From positions 1 to 54,367 of the forward strand of contig JAAYRW010000061.1 of the NCBI GenBank assembly GCA_012518555.1: DNA of 54,367 bases. Reading direction: 5' to 3'. Of the stretch, positions 34,580 through 43,966 are shown one piece after another. The translations under genes and the position numbers were made by a program. A model generated the notes under the pieces. That model was not told the origin of the DNA. It ran no database searches and worked only from the letters and a program-made list of their open reading frames with translations. Within the stretch, counting starts at the first letter, position 1. Each line of letters starts with the position of its first letter. The DNA is from Tissierellia bacterium. Lineage in GTDB: Bacteria; Bacillota; Clostridia; Tissierellales; Sedimentibacteraceae.

Positions 34580-35068
34580 CTAATCCCTATATTTAGCTAA
34601 TATTTCAGGTATGTTATTAGCCTCTAATTTTCCGTAAACATCCTGATCTATCATAATTACAGGAGCTAATCCACAACAACCTAAACACCTGGTTGCTTCT
34701 AAAGTAAATAAATTATCAGCAGTAGTCTGACCTACCTCAATGTCTAATTCTTTTGCTAATTGGTCTAAAATTGAACGAGCACCTTTAACGTAACATGCTG
34801 TTCCAAGGCAAACACCAATTTTATGTTTTCCTTTAGGCTCAATATTAAATTGAGTATAAAAAGTAGTTACTCCATAAACTTCAGCCAAAGATATGTCTAA
34901 TTCTGATGAGATAAACTTTTGAACTTCAATAGGAAGATATCCGAAAATTTCCTGGGCCTTGTGCAACGTTTGCATTAATAAACCTTGGGAATCTCTTATT
35001 GATTCAATATAGTCTTTAAGTTCAACAAAATGCCTTTCGTTCGCTCTTACATCTAATCCCCTCGACAA
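34580..35068 (-). CDS. hydC: Hydrogenase subunit HydC (NuoE-like)
   Basis: A 162-residue NuoE homologue with a helical N-terminal part and the [2Fe-2S] ligands in CLGTACYVKGA and EATRCLGCCGLAPV. The start is TTG at 35068 with GAGGT 8 bases ahead; no ATG gives a full-length protein. First gene of the hyd operon, behind a perfect promoter at 35100-35128. Confidence 0.94.
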   Translation of the reverse strand: MSRGLDVRANERHFVELKDYIESIRDSQGLLMQTLHKAQEIFGYLPIEVQKFISSELDISLAEVYGVTTFYTQFNIEPKGKHKIGVCLGTACYVKGARSILDQLAKELDIEVGQTTADNLFTLEATRCLGCCGLAPVIMIDQDVYGKLEANNIPEILAKYRD

Positions 35069-35099
35069 AGTAATTACCTCCTTACTTATATTTTATTTT

Positions 35100-35128
35100 A
35101 TTATATAGTTACACCCTTTATTTGTCAA
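35100..35128 (-). promoter_or_regulatory. Consensus promoter of the hyd operon
   Basis: TTGACA (35128-35123), 17 bases, TATAAT (35105-35100): an exact sigma-A consensus, which predicts strong, constitutive-capable expression. Confidence 0.9.
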
Positions 35129-35177
35129 TAAAATCCTCTATACAAGCCTATTCAAACTAGAAGTTTATAGAACAAAA

Positions 35178-35199
35178 AATCATTGCGTTAACAATGATT
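35178..35199 (-). terminator. Terminator overlapping the parB stop codon
   Basis: AATCATTG-CGTTAA-CAATGATT. On the minus strand the stem is followed by TTTTTTG. The parB stop codon TAA is partly inside the stem. Confidence 0.85.
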
Positions 35200-36043
35200 A
35201 GTCTTCTACCTTTAATAGGTCTAATATTCTATTTAAATCTTCGTTGCTATGATATTCTATCTCAATTTTACCTTTGTTTTTATTAGATTTAATACTTACT
35301 TTAGAAGAAAACCTATCTGTAAGAAGCTCTTCCAAATGTAGAATATACTTATCTTTTTTAGCTTTTGCTTTTCGGCCAGGCTTTTTAGTAGAGCGGACAA
35401 GCTTTTCCACATCTCTTACACTTAAATTATCCCTTATTATAATATCTGTCATTGACCTTTGTTTATCTTTATCTAAGCTTAACAAAGCCCTGCCATGACC
35501 GGCAGTTATTAAATTATTTATAATTTTATCCTTAACATATGTATCCAAATTGTTTAATCTCATAATATTCGTTACGTAAACCCGTGATTTACCAACAATT
35601 GTTGCTACTTGTTCCTGAGTTATACCGTATCTTTCCATTATAAATTCATAAGCATTAGCTTCATCTATAGGATTTAAATCTTCCCTTTGAATATTTTCAA
35701 TTAAAGCAATTTCAGAAGCATTTCTATTTTCTATATCCCTTACTATAGATGGAATAGTTTTTAGATTAGCATTTTTACATGCTCGCCATCTTCTTTCCCC
35801 GGCAATAATAGTATAAACACTACCGTCTTTTTTAACAATTATAGGCTGAATAACTCCATATTTCTTTATAGAGGCTGTAAGCTCCTCTAACTTATCCTCT
35901 TCAAAAATTTTACGTGGCTGATTAGGATTTGGACAAATTAAATCTATATCTATTTCTTGAATTTTTTCGAAATCTTCCTTTTCCAAACTTTCAGGTATTA
36001 AAGCAGATAAGCCCTTACCTAAAGCCCTTCTTTTAGTAGCCAT
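35198..36043 (-). CDS. parB: Chromosome partitioning protein ParB (Spo0J)
   Basis: A 281-residue CTP-dependent clamp that loads at parS and recruits SMC. Visible are the N-terminal RALGKGLSALIP that touches ParA, the CTP-binding segment IQPIIVKKDGSVYTIIAGERRWRA (part of it), the ENIQREDLNPIDEA helix, the helix-turn-helix QEQVATIVGKSRVYVTNIMR and GHGRALL. The ATG at 36043, behind AAGGAGG, is preferred to one 25 codons upstream inside parA. The helix-turn-helix sequence is less canonical than usual. Confidence 0.95.
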   Translation of the reverse strand: MATKRRALGKGLSALIPESLEKEDFEKIQEIDIDLICPNPNQPRKIFEEDKLEELTASIKKYGVIQPIIVKKDGSVYTIIAGERRWRACKNANLKTIPSIVRDIENRNASEIALIENIQREDLNPIDEANAYEFIMERYGITQEQVATIVGKSRVYVTNIMRLNNLDTYVKDKIINNLITAGHGRALLSLDKDKQRSMTDIIIRDNLSVRDVEKLVRSTKKPGRKAKAKKDKYILHLEELLTDRFSSKVSIKSNKNKGKIEIEYHSNEDLNRILDLLKVED

Positions 36044-36053
36044 ATTCCCCTCC

Positions 36054-36815
36054 TTAATTATTCTTAATAATTTCTTCAGACAATTTCCTATATGCAATAC
36101 TTCCTTTAGATTTATCATCGTACAGCATTATAGGCTGACCAAAGCTGGGTGCTTCTGCAAGCCTTACACTTCTGGGGATTACGGTCCTATAAACCTTATC
36201 TTTAAAATATTTCTTTACTTCTTCTACTACTTGTATAGAAAGATTAGTTCTTCCATCAAACATATTTAATAAAACACCTTCAATTTCCAAATTGGAATTT
36301 AAATTTTGCTTAACTAATTTAACTGTATCGATGAGCTGTCCTACCCCTTCTAAGGAATAATATTCGCATTGTATGGGAATCAACACCGTATTGGATGCAG
36401 TAAGAGCATTTAAAGACAAAAGACCTAGGGAAGGGGGACAATCAATAATAATAAAATCATACTTTTTCTCTATTAATCTAATTTTCTCTCTTAAAGTTCT
36501 TTCACGGTAGATAGTATTTGTCAATTCAATTTCAGCTCCTGCAAGCTGAATATTTGCAGGTATTAATTCCAAGTTTTCTATTTCAGTTCTGAAGATGGTT
36601 TTATTAATATCATAATCTTCAATCAAAACATTATAAATTGTGTACTCCAAGGCATTTTTATCAATACCAAATCCACTGGTGGAATTACCTTGAGGATCTA
36701 AATCAAAACTTAATACTTTTTTACCTTTCAAAGCTAATGCAGCACACAAATTTACATTAGTAGTAGTTTTACCTACTCCGCCTTTTTGATTGAAAATACA
36801 TATAATCTTAGCCAT
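36054..36815 (-). CDS. parA: Chromosome partitioning ATPase ParA (Soj)
   Basis: A 253-residue deviant-Walker ATPase with KGGVGKTT at 11-18, Asp in FDLDPQGNSTSGFG and the IIDCPPSLGLLSLNAL motif. It binds DNA as an ATP dimer, helps separate origins and in Bacillus controls DnaA. Start at 36815 behind GAGGT. Gaps of about 10 bases tie it to noc and parB. Confidence 0.96.
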   Translation of the reverse strand: MAKIICIFNQKGGVGKTTTNVNLCAALALKGKKVLSFDLDPQGNSTSGFGIDKNALEYTIYNVLIEDYDINKTIFRTEIENLELIPANIQLAGAEIELTNTIYRERTLREKIRLIEKKYDFIIIDCPPSLGLLSLNALTASNTVLIPIQCEYYSLEGVGQLIDTVKLVKQNLNSNLEIEGVLLNMFDGRTNLSIQVVEEVKKYFKDKVYRTVIPRSVRLAEAPSFGQPIMLYDDKSKGSIAYRKLSEEIIKNN

Positions 36816-36825
36816 CCCTATACCT

Positions 36826-37614
36826 CTACATACCTTTTTTCGGAATTTTAACCTTTATTTCAATATAATCATCGGATTCTTCCTGTTCAAACTTAGCTTC
36901 AACACCAGTTTTAACTATTTCATTGTAAGCATTTTTAATTGTATTAATATATATTTTGTAATTAATGAAATTTCTAACGTAGCGCTTGTCCCTTTTTTTC
37001 TTTAAATTAATATCTTCTGCAATTGAATTTACTAACTTTTCCGTTGCACTAACATTTAAATCCCTTTTTATTATTCTATCTACAATATCTAGTAAAATTT
37101 CTTCATCTTCTATTTTCAACAATGCTCGTCCATGACGTTCAGTTAAATTTCCTTCTCTTAATTTTTCTTTAACTGAATTAGGAAGTTTTAATATTCGCAT
37201 CTTATTTGCTATAGTAGACTGAGATTTACCTAATTTTTGGGCTAACTGGGTCTGATTTAAGCCAAAATCTTCAATGAGCCTTTCAAATGCCATTGCTTCT
37301 TCAATAAAATCTAAATCTTCACGCTGTAAATTTTCGATCAATGACATTGCAGCAGAATCTTCTTCTTTTGCATCAATTATTACAGCAGGAATTGTATCCA
37401 TCTTCAATAGCTTTACAGCCTTATACCGTCTTTCTCCTGCTACAATTTCATAAATATCATCGTATATTTTACGAACTGTAATAGGCTGTATAATGCCATA
37501 ATTTTTTATAGACTCACTTAATTCCTTTAAAGCCTTTTCATCAAAAATTTTTCTCGGTTGATTCTTATTTGGAATTATTTTGTTTAGGTCTATATGGACA
37601 ATATTACTTATCAA
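36826..37614 (-). CDS. noc: Nucleoid occlusion protein Noc (ParB paralogue)
   Basis: A 262-residue ParB-like protein placed between rsmG and parA, the position of noc in Bacillus. The helix-turn-helix is TQLAQKLGKSQSTIANKMRI, with the Noc-type QSTIANK and ERHGRALL instead of ParB-type GHGRALL. The amphipathic N-terminal leader that tethers Bacillus Noc to the membrane is absent; the protein begins directly at HIDLNKIIPNKNQPRKIF. The start is TTG at 37614 behind GGGGGGAG. A perfect Noc site lies 190 bp upstream in rsmG. Confidence 0.88.
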   Translation of the reverse strand: MISNIVHIDLNKIIPNKNQPRKIFDEKALKELSESIKNYGIIQPITVRKIYDDIYEIVAGERRYKAVKLLKMDTIPAVIIDAKEEDSAAMSLIENLQREDLDFIEEAMAFERLIEDFGLNQTQLAQKLGKSQSTIANKMRILKLPNSVKEKLREGNLTERHGRALLKIEDEEILLDIVDRIIKRDLNVSATEKLVNSIAEDINLKKKRDKRYVRNFINYKIYINTIKNAYNEIVKTGVEAKFEQEESDDYIEIKVKIPKKGM

Positions 37615-37625
37615 AATTCTCCCCC

Positions 37626-38339
37626 CTATACCAACGGTTCTTTACTTGGTTTTCCAGCTTTTCTCGGATATTTTTTGTTAGTAGATTCTAGCTTTTCTAC
37701 TATTACAATTTTTCTCAAAATGTCCGTACCCGGTAGTTGAATTTCCTTTATTTCTTTAATTTTTCCTCCTAACTTTTCTATTGCATTGTCAGATTCTGCT
37801 ATTTCCCGGGAAATATTAGTGCTTTTATAAGCAGCAAAGTATCCTCCTACCTTAACAAAAGGTATACAATACTCACTTAAAACGTTAAGAGGTGCCACTG
37901 CTCTGGAAACACAAATATCATATTTTTCTCTATAATTTTTGTCCTTGCCGAAATCTTCCGCCCTGCCATGGATAAGTTCTACTCCATTTAACTTCAAGAT
38001 TTCAACAACTTCCGACAAAAAGTCAATTCTTTTTCTTAAACTATCTAACAGGGTAAGATGGTAATTGTTATTTACTATTTTAAGCGGTATTCCCGGAAAT
38101 CCTCCACCAGTACCTACATCAATTACTTTTTTATTTTCACTTAAATTTAAACCTTTAAGTAAAAGAACACTATCAATAAAATGCTTTGTATATATTTCTT
38201 CATTATCTTCTATAGATGTTATATTGATTTTTTTGTTCCACTCTTTTAATATATCTCTATATATTATAAATTGATTTTCTATTTCTTTATCGTAGGGTAT
38301 ATTTAATTGTTTAAAACCCTCTTCCATCGTTTTTATCAA
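37626..38339 (-). CDS. rsmG: 16S rRNA (guanine-527-N7)-methyltransferase
   Basis: A 237-residue SAM methyltransferase with the binding loop VIDVGTGGGFPGIPL (about 69-83), NITSIEDNEEIYTKHF before it and the CVSRAVAPLNVL core. The TTG at 38339 fits AAGGAG 6 bases away; an ATG four codons on is possible. Part of the mnmE-mnmG-rsmG-noc-parA-parB series. Confidence 0.93.
   Translation of the reverse strand: MIKTMEEGFKQLNIPYDKEIENQFIIYRDILKEWNKKINITSIEDNEEIYTKHFIDSVLLLKGLNLSENKKVIDVGTGGGFPGIPLKIVNNNYHLTLLDSLRKRIDFLSEVVEILKLNGVELIHGRAEDFGKDKNYREKYDICVSRAVAPLNVLSEYCIPFVKVGGYFAAYKSTNISREIAESDNAIEKLGGKIKEIKEIQLPGTDILRKIVIVEKLESTNKKYPRKAGKPSKEPLV
37801..37814. other. Perfect Noc-binding-site palindrome
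   Basis: ATTTCCCGGGAAAT is identical to the Bacillus Noc binding consensus. It lies inside rsmG, next to noc, in an AT-rich genome where a 14-base palindrome with CCCGGG is unlikely by chance. Confidence 0.75.
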
Positions 38340-38350
38340 GCTATACTCCT

Positions 38351-40237
38351 TTATTTTTTATTAGTCATTAAGTATATTAACAATACATTTATATCTGCAG
38401 GGGAGACTCCTGCAATCCTCGAAGCCTGACCTATTGAATCCGGTCTTATTCTATTTAATGCTTGCCTTGCTTCTATTCTAAGACTTCCTACCTCATCATA
38501 ATTGATATGGCTTGGTATTTTTTTATTTTCTAATTTTTTAAACTGTTCTACCTGTTTAAATTGTTTATTTATATAACCTTCGTACTTAATAACCGTTTCT
38601 ACATAATCCTTTGTTTCTTTTCTCAGGACAGGTCTATCCTGGTCTAAAGCAACTGTGTTTTCATAGTTTAATTCCGGTCTTTTCAGTAAATCATAAAGAT
38701 TAGTAGGAAACTTTAATGGAGCACTTCCCAATTCATCTAAAATATTATTCGTTTCTTCTTTTGGAGTTATGGAAATATTTTTCAATCTATCTATTTCATT
38801 ATCTATTCTTGACTTCTTATCTTTAAATCTTTTATATCTTTCTTCCGTTACAAGACCTATTTGGTATCCTTTTTCAGTCAGTCTTTCATCTGCATTATCT
38901 TGTCTTAAAATAAGCCTATATTCTGCTCTTGATGTCATCATTCTATAAGGTTCATCTGTACCCTTAGTTACCAAATCATCTATTAATACACCAATATAAG
39001 CTTCTGAACGATCTAAAACAAAAGCTTCCTTATTGTTTAAACTCAAATATGCATTTATTCCTGCAATTAAACCCTGTGCAGCAGCTTCTTCATAACCGGA
39101 ACTACCATTGATTTGACCTGCAAAAAATAAATTTTTAATAGATATTAATTCTAAACTTCTCTTTAATTGAGTAGGATCTATACAATCATATTCTATAGCA
39201 TAGGCAGGTCTCATGATTTCTGCATTTTCAAAACCTATCATAGATCTATACATTTTTATCTGTACTTCATAGGGTAGTGACGTTGACATCCCTTGTATAT
39301 ACATTTCCTTAGTATATCGACCTTCCGGTTCCACAAAAAGCTGGTGTCTATCCTTATCTGCAAATTTAACCACTTTATCCTCTAAAGATGGACAATACCT
39401 GGGTCCTATACTTTTAATTACACCGCTGTACATAGGCGATCTGTCTAAATTTTCTCTTATTATTTCATGGGTTTCATTTGTCGTATAAGTAATATAGCAA
39501 GGTACTTGCTCTATATTAATTTCATCATTCATAAAAGAAAATGGAATTATTTCATCATCCCCATGCTGTATAGCCATTTTTTCATAATTTAGAGAATCAG
39601 AATGAATTCTTGCAGGAGATCCAGTTTTAAATTTTCTTAATTCAATTCCTAAATCCATAAGAGAGTCTGATAATTCATTAGCAGGAGCCAAACCATCAGG
39701 ACCTGATGAATAATTTAATTCACCCATGTAAATTCTTCCCTTTAGATATGTTCCTGTAGTAACTATAACTACTTTGGCTCTATAATATGATCCTAACTTT
39801 GTATAAACCTTAAAACTTCCATCATCTTTTAATTCTATCTTTGTTGCCTCTGCTTGAATTAATCTTAGATTCTTTTGATTTTCAACTACTTTTTTCATTT
39901 CCGCATGATAAGCTTTTTTATCAGCCTGAGCCCTTAATGAATGTACTGCAGGACCCTTAGATCGGTTTAACATCTTACATTGTATCATAGTTTTGTCAAT
40001 ATTTAAACCCATTTCTCCACCTAAGGCATCTATTTCCCTAACTAAATGACCCTTTGCCGTACCACCTATATTAGGATTACAAGGCATCATGGCTATAGCA
40101 TCAAGACTTAAAGTCAACATTATTGTTTTCAGTCCAAGCCTTGCAGTAGCTAAAGCTGCTTCACAACCTGCATGTCCAGCACCTATAATTAAAACATCGA
40201 CACTTTCGTCTAAAAATTCTTTTACTTTATCTTCCAT
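38351..40237 (-). CDS. mnmG: tRNA uridine-34 modification enzyme MnmG (GidA)
   Basis: A 628-residue FAD enzyme that with MnmE makes the 5-carboxymethylaminomethyl group on wobble uridines. The FAD loop is [20 protein letters not shown] (about 15-34), followed by the [20 protein letters not shown] block and the C-terminal helical domain ending in [18 protein letters not shown]. Start at 40237 behind GAAAGGA. It is 12 bases after mnmE. Confidence 0.97.
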   Translation of the reverse strand: MEDKVKEFLDESVDVLIIGAGHAGCEAALATARLGLKTIMLTLSLDAIAMMPCNPNIGGTAKGHLVREIDALGGEMGLNIDKTMIQCKMLNRSKGPAVHSLRAQADKKAYHAEMKKVVENQKNLRLIQAEATKIELKDDGSFKVYTKLGSYYRAKVVIVTTGTYLKGRIYMGELNYSSGPDGLAPANELSDSLMDLGIELRKFKTGSPARIHSDSLNYEKMAIQHGDDEIIPFSFMNDEINIEQVPCYITYTTNETHEIIRENLDRSPMYSGVIKSIGPRYCPSLEDKVVKFADKDRHQLFVEPEGRYTKEMYIQGMSTSLPYEVQIKMYRSMIGFENAEIMRPAYAIEYDCIDPTQLKRSLELISIKNLFFAGQINGSSGYEEAAAQGLIAGINAYLSLNNKEAFVLDRSEAYIGVLIDDLVTKGTDEPYRMMTSRAEYRLILRQDNADERLTEKGYQIGLVTEERYKRFKDKKSRIDNEIDRLKNISITPKEETNNILDELGSAPLKFPTNLYDLLKRPELNYENTVALDQDRPVLRKETKDYVETVIKYEGYINKQFKQVEQFKKLENKKIPSHINYDEVGSLRIEARQALNRIRPDSIGQASRIAGVSPADINVLLIYLMTNKK

Positions 40238-40249
40238 CCTTGTTCCTTT

Positions 40250-41623
40250 CTATTTCCCTATACAAAACTCATCAAATATTTTATCTATTAAATCATCACT
40301 GATAGATCTTCCTATAATAAGTCCTAATTGTTCTACTGTATCTTTTAAATCAATTTCAAGAAAATCTATAGTCATATTATTATCTATTGATTTCAAAACT
40401 TCTTCCAAACTATTTTTAGCATTGATCAACAAGTTTTTATGTCTAACATTATTGATAATAGGTTCATCTCCTACATTCAAATGACCTTGGAAAAATAATT
40501 CTTCTATTTTCTCTATAATTCTTTCTAAACCTAAATTTTGCAAAATTGATACATTAATTACTTGCTTTTCTATTTTTTTATAGGAGGATAAATCCAATTT
40601 ATTTTCTAAGTCAGTTTTATTTCTTATATAAATAACTTTTTTATTCTTTATATAATCTAAGATTTGTTCATCTTCTTTTTCAAGTTCCTTTGAAGAATCA
40701 AATACCATTATAACTAAATCTGCTTCCTTTACTTTTTCTAAAGCTTTTTCTACACCTATTTTTTCTACTTTATCATCAGTTTCTCTTATACCAGCAGTAT
40801 CTATTATTCTTAAAGGAACTCCCTTTATATTAACAAATTCCTCTATAGTATCTCTGGTGGTTCCGGGAATTTCAGTTACTATTGCACGGTTTTCATTTAA
40901 AAGAAAGTTCATTAAAGATGACTTACCTACATTTGGTTTCCCTAAAATTACAGTCTTTATTCCTTCTTTAAGTATTTTGCCAGTATCTGCAGTTTTTATA
41001 AGTTTGTTCAGTTCCGGTAATAGTTTATTACATAATTCCTGAACTTTTTCGATAGTTATTTCATCTTCATCATATTCTGGGAAATCAATATTAACTTCTA
41101 TATTAGCTAATAAGTCCATTATTTCATCAATTACTGAATTTATTTGTTTAGAAAGTCTACCTTCTAAATGGTTAAGGGAAATTTCATGGCTATAATCAGT
41201 CTTTGAATTAATTATATCGATAACAGCTTCCGCTTGAGCTAAATCAATTCTTCCGTTAAGGAAAGCTCTCTTAGTAAATTCTCCTCTTTCTGCCGGTCTA
41301 CAACCATGGTACAATACTGTTTCCAATATCTTTTTTGAAGATATTATTCCACCGTGGCAGTTTATTTCAACAACATCTTCCTTAGTATAAGTATTAGGTG
41401 CTTTCATATAAGATATTAACACTTCATCTATTATTTTCTTATCCTTATCCACAATATATCCATAATGTAGGTATCTATTTTTAAAAGTTTTCTTTTTCTG
41501 CTTGTTTTTATCTAAAAAAACTTCATGTGCAATTTTTAGTGCATTATTTCCGCTTATCCTTATAATATTAATGCCTGCATTACCGGGAAAAGTGGCAACT
41601 GCAGCTATAGTATCGTCAAACAT
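40250..41623 (-). CDS. mnmE: tRNA modification GTPase MnmE (TrmE)
   Basis: A 457-residue GTPase, partner of MnmG. It has an N-terminal folate-binding domain (DTIAAVATFPGNAGINIIRI), a helical domain with an inserted G domain (P loop LGKPNVGKSS, switch region EIPGTTRDTIEE, DTAGIRET, RNKTD), and the C-terminal CIGK with the catalytic Cys. First gene of the six-gene series down to parB. Start at 41623 behind GGTGAT. Confidence 0.97.
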   Translation of the reverse strand: MFDDTIAAVATFPGNAGINIIRISGNNALKIAHEVFLDKNKQKKKTFKNRYLHYGYIVDKDKKIIDEVLISYMKAPNTYTKEDVVEINCHGGIISSKKILETVLYHGCRPAERGEFTKRAFLNGRIDLAQAEAVIDIINSKTDYSHEISLNHLEGRLSKQINSVIDEIMDLLANIEVNIDFPEYDEDEITIEKVQELCNKLLPELNKLIKTADTGKILKEGIKTVILGKPNVGKSSLMNFLLNENRAIVTEIPGTTRDTIEEFVNIKGVPLRIIDTAGIRETDDKVEKIGVEKALEKVKEADLVIMVFDSSKELEKEDEQILDYIKNKKVIYIRNKTDLENKLDLSSYKKIEKQVINVSILQNLGLERIIEKIEELFFQGHLNVGDEPIINNVRHKNLLINAKNSLEEVLKSIDNNMTIDFLEIDLKDTVEQLGLIIGRSISDDLIDKIFDEFCIGK

Positions 41624-41765
41624 TCTATCACCGTTTCTTTAAATATTTAGGAATATTCTTTAATATCCCCAAAGACTATCTCTTTATTAAGGTGTATTCA
41701 CACCTTTAACTTATTCTACCTTAATTTTATAAAAATGTACATAGAATTAAGAGCTTTTAATAAAA

Positions 41766-41785
41766 AATAACCCTGTCGGGTTATT
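41766..41785 (-). terminator. Terminator of the rpmH-rnpA-yidD-yidC-jag operon
   Basis: AATAACCC-TGTC-GGGTTATT, with a TTTTTTA run on the minus strand after it. It separates this operon from mnmE. Confidence 0.85.
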
Positions 41786-41797
41786 TAAGGTGAAGAA

Positions 41798-41823
41798 GAA
41801 TGTTCCTTTACTAGGAATATTCC
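41798..41823 (-). repeat. Second hairpin downstream of jag
   Basis: GAATGTTCC and GGAATATTC pair with one mismatch over a 7-base loop, between the jag stop and the terminator. The flanking GGAATATTCCCC weakly recalls the arms of the repeats near the S4-domain gene. Another short hairpin, AAGGTGT-ATTC-ACACCTT, lies near 41689-41706. Confidence 0.4.
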
Positions 41824-41830
41824 CCTTTTG

Positions 41831-42454
41831 TTATTTTAAATCTATAACAACTTTTCTGTATGGTTCATTACCTTCGGAATAAGTTATTATATCCTTTTCA
41901 TTCTGTAAAGTAGAATGAATTATTCTTCTTTCGTAAGGATTCATAGGCTCAAGTCTTACTTTATTCTTATAATACCTACACTTGTCTGCCATCTTTAGGG
42001 CTAATCTCTTTAAAGTATCTTCCCTCTTGGCTCTGTAATCTTCAACATTAAAAATTACTCGAACATAATTCTCTCGACCTTTATTTACCATTAAATTTAA
42101 AAGAAACTGTATTTCGTCTAAATTTCTTCCTCTTTTGCCGATAATTATTCCCTTATCATTTTCTCCGACTTTTACTATATCTGCTTTCAAAACATTATCG
42201 GAATAATTAACTTCGTAAACTGCTTCTATATCCATTTTTTTAAGCAAAATGTCTAAGAAATTTTTAGTTCTTTCTTCCGGACCATTGGTAACCGTAACCT
42301 TCACCTTTGCATCCTTGCTGCCTAAACCGAAAAAACCTTTAGAAGGTTCCGTTACTACTTGAATTTCAACATCATCTTTTTCGGCATCTAATTCTTTTAG
42401 AGCTGCTGCTATTGCTTCTTCAACGGTAGGTCTTTCAATTGTTACGTTTTTCAT
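41831..42454 (-). CDS. khpB: RNA-binding protein Jag (KhpB)
   Basis: A 207-residue protein with a Jag-N domain (1-50, EEAIAAALKELDAEKDDVEI), a KH domain with GIIIGKRGRNLDEIQFLLN (about 118-136) and an R3H domain near the end (PYERRIIHSTLQNEKDI). KhpB partners KhpA in RNA binding and affects cell division and elongation in streptococci. Its ATG overlaps the yidC stop region (TAGATG). Also called jag or eloR. Confidence 0.94.
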   Translation of the reverse strand: MKNVTIERPTVEEAIAAALKELDAEKDDVEIQVVTEPSKGFFGLGSKDAKVKVTVTNGPEERTKNFLDILLKKMDIEAVYEVNYSDNVLKADIVKVGENDKGIIIGKRGRNLDEIQFLLNLMVNKGRENYVRVIFNVEDYRAKREDTLKRLALKMADKCRYYKNKVRLEPMNPYERRIIHSTLQNEKDIITYSEGNEPYRKVVIDLK

Positions 42455-43231
42455 CTATTTTAATTCCTCCTTAGAGTTTTTGGACGAATTTAAAACAATA
42501 AATTGTTGTATAAACTGGAAAAGATTTGATACAACCCAGTATAAGGCTAAACCAGCTGGAAATTGCATTGAAAATATAAATATCATTATAGGCATCATCA
42601 TACTCATCGTTCTTTGAGTTGATTCTTGTTGTTCATTTAATGAAGGCTGAGCTGTCATCTTGGTGGTTAAATAAGTTGTCAACCCTGAAATAGCTGCCAA
42701 AACTGGCAATGCTGTCCCTATAAAAGGAACTGGAACGCTACCAATAGATATTCCATTAACAATACCGTTTTCAAATATAAAATTTTCAGGATATCCTAAA
42801 TCTTTTATCCATAGGAAAGTTCTATTTATTGTATCAAAAAAGGCTTGATCCTTAAAAACATATATTTCCGGTGTCCTAATAACATAGAAAAAAGATATTA
42901 GTATGGGAAACTGTATCAATAAAGGTAAACAACCTGAAAATGGACTATAATTAGCTTCTTTATATAATTCCAACTGCTTTCTTTGTAAAGTTTGAGGATC
43001 TTTGCCGTATTTTTCTTGTAATTCCTGAATTTTTGGGTTTAATTCCTGCATTTTCTTCATTGATTTTGTTTGCTTCAATGTTAAGGGTAGTACTAATAGC
43101 TTAAATAATATAGTAGAAATTATAATCGCTATGGCATAAGCTGAAAGATACTTACTATCTAACACTGACACCATGTTAAATATAAATCTTACAAGCATAC
43201 CCATAGGTATTGCTAAAAAATCTAAATTCAT
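42455..43231 (-). CDS. yidC: Membrane protein insertase YidC
   Basis: A 258-residue insertase of the short Gram-positive kind with about five transmembrane segments. Conserved are the LPLTLKQTKSMKKMQELNPK coiled loop and FPAGLALYWVVSNLFQFIQQ at the end. No lipobox Cys is seen near the N terminus, unlike SpoIIIJ of Bacillus. It inserts proteins into the membrane with or without Sec. Start at 43231 behind GGAGG. Confidence 0.96.
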   Translation of the reverse strand: MNLDFLAIPMGMLVRFIFNMVSVLDSKYLSAYAIAIIISTILFKLLVLPLTLKQTKSMKKMQELNPKIQELQEKYGKDPQTLQRKQLELYKEANYSPFSGCLPLLIQFPILISFFYVIRTPEIYVFKDQAFFDTINRTFLWIKDLGYPENFIFENGIVNGISIGSVPVPFIGTALPVLAAISGLTTYLTTKMTAQPSLNEQQESTQRTMSMMMPIMIFIFSMQFPAGLALYWVVSNLFQFIQQFIVLNSSKNSKEELK

Positions 43232-43240
43232 TTTATCCTC

Positions 43241-43450
43241 CTATTTTAAAGGATCATATCCACCCGGATTAAAAGGATGGCATCTCAGTATTCTACCTAT
43301 ACCCAAATATGAACCTTTAAAAAAACCGTATTTTTGTAAAGCTTCAACAAAATATTGTGAACATGTAGGATAAAACCTACAATGTCTCACGCCGGATTTC
43401 GAAGAAAACTTTTGATATATCCGTATAATAAAAATTAATACTTTACTCAT
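43241..43450 (-). CDS. yidD: Membrane protein insertion efficiency factor YidD
   Basis: A 69-residue basic protein with the family core [15 protein letters not shown] and [12 protein letters not shown]. It assists YidC. Its ATG overlaps the rnpA stop by 4 bp, and yidC follows after 9 bases. Confidence 0.96.
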   Translation of the reverse strand: MSKVLIFIIRIYQKFSSKSGVRHCRFYPTCSQYFVEALQKYGFFKGSYLGIGRILRCHPFNPGGYDPLK

Positions 43451-43782
43451 TCTGTACCTTTTAACAACATTTTTCTTTTCATCAGTTTATTGAAAGATTT
43501 TTCCAGACCTTTGTAATCAGATTCAACAGCATTTACTCTAGCCATAAGTACAATATCGTAACCAACTTTTAAATTATACTCATTTTTCCTAACTATTTCC
43601 TTCAGTCTTCTTCTAATAATATTTCTTGAAACAGCCTTCTTAATTTTCTTTGCTGCAGTAAAACCAAACCTGTTATAATTTAAATTGTTTTTTTTAATAA
43701 ATAAAACTAAATTAAAATCTGAAGTTGAATTATTGCAATTATATACAGACTTGTAATCACTATTTTTTTTTATTATTATCAT
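43447..43782 (-). CDS. rnpA: Ribonuclease P protein component
   Basis: A 111-residue basic protein that supports the RNase P RNA in trimming tRNA 5' ends. The signature [20 protein letters not shown] (about 46-65) is clear. Start at 43782 behind AAAAGGA. Between it and rpmH is a short hairpin that may lower its expression relative to L34. Confidence 0.95.
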   Translation of the reverse strand: MIIIKKNSDYKSVYNCNNSTSDFNLVLFIKKNNLNYNRFGFTAAKKIKKAVSRNIIRRRLKEIVRKNEYNLKVGYDIVLMARVNAVESDYKGLEKSFNKLMKRKMLLKGTE

Positions 43783-43813
43783 TTTATTTCCTTTTATTGC
43801 TTACATGGAATAA

Positions 43814-43833
43814 AAGGCCACTTATGCGGCCTT
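43814..43833 (-). terminator. Partial terminator between rpmH and rnpA
   Basis: AAGGCC-ACTTATGC-GGCCTT, then TTATT on the minus strand. The stem begins within the rpmH stop codon. Such hairpins are commonly leaky and let part of the transcript run into rnpA. Confidence 0.65.
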
Positions 43834-43966
43834 ATGCTGACAATCTTTTTCTACCCTTTGCCCTTCTTCTTTTTAAAACATTTCTTCCAGACTTAGTTCT
43901 CATTCTCTTTAAAAATCCATGTTCTCTACTTCTTTGTTTTCTTTTCGGTTGATAAGTTCTTTTCAT
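43832..43966 (-). CDS. rpmH: 50S ribosomal protein L34
   Basis: A 44-residue, highly basic protein, [20 protein letters not shown] onward to GRKRLSA, nearly identical to L34 everywhere. Start at 43966 behind GGAGG. First gene of the leftward operon from the origin, with an exact consensus promoter at 44027-44055. Confidence 0.98.
   Translation of the reverse strand: MKRTYQPKRKQRSREHGFLKRMRTKSGRNVLKRRRAKGRKRLSA

Noticed and set aside
38089..38100. ATTCCCGGAAAT as a second Noc site
   Set aside because: It lacks one base in each arm, so symmetry and spacing differ from the consensus.
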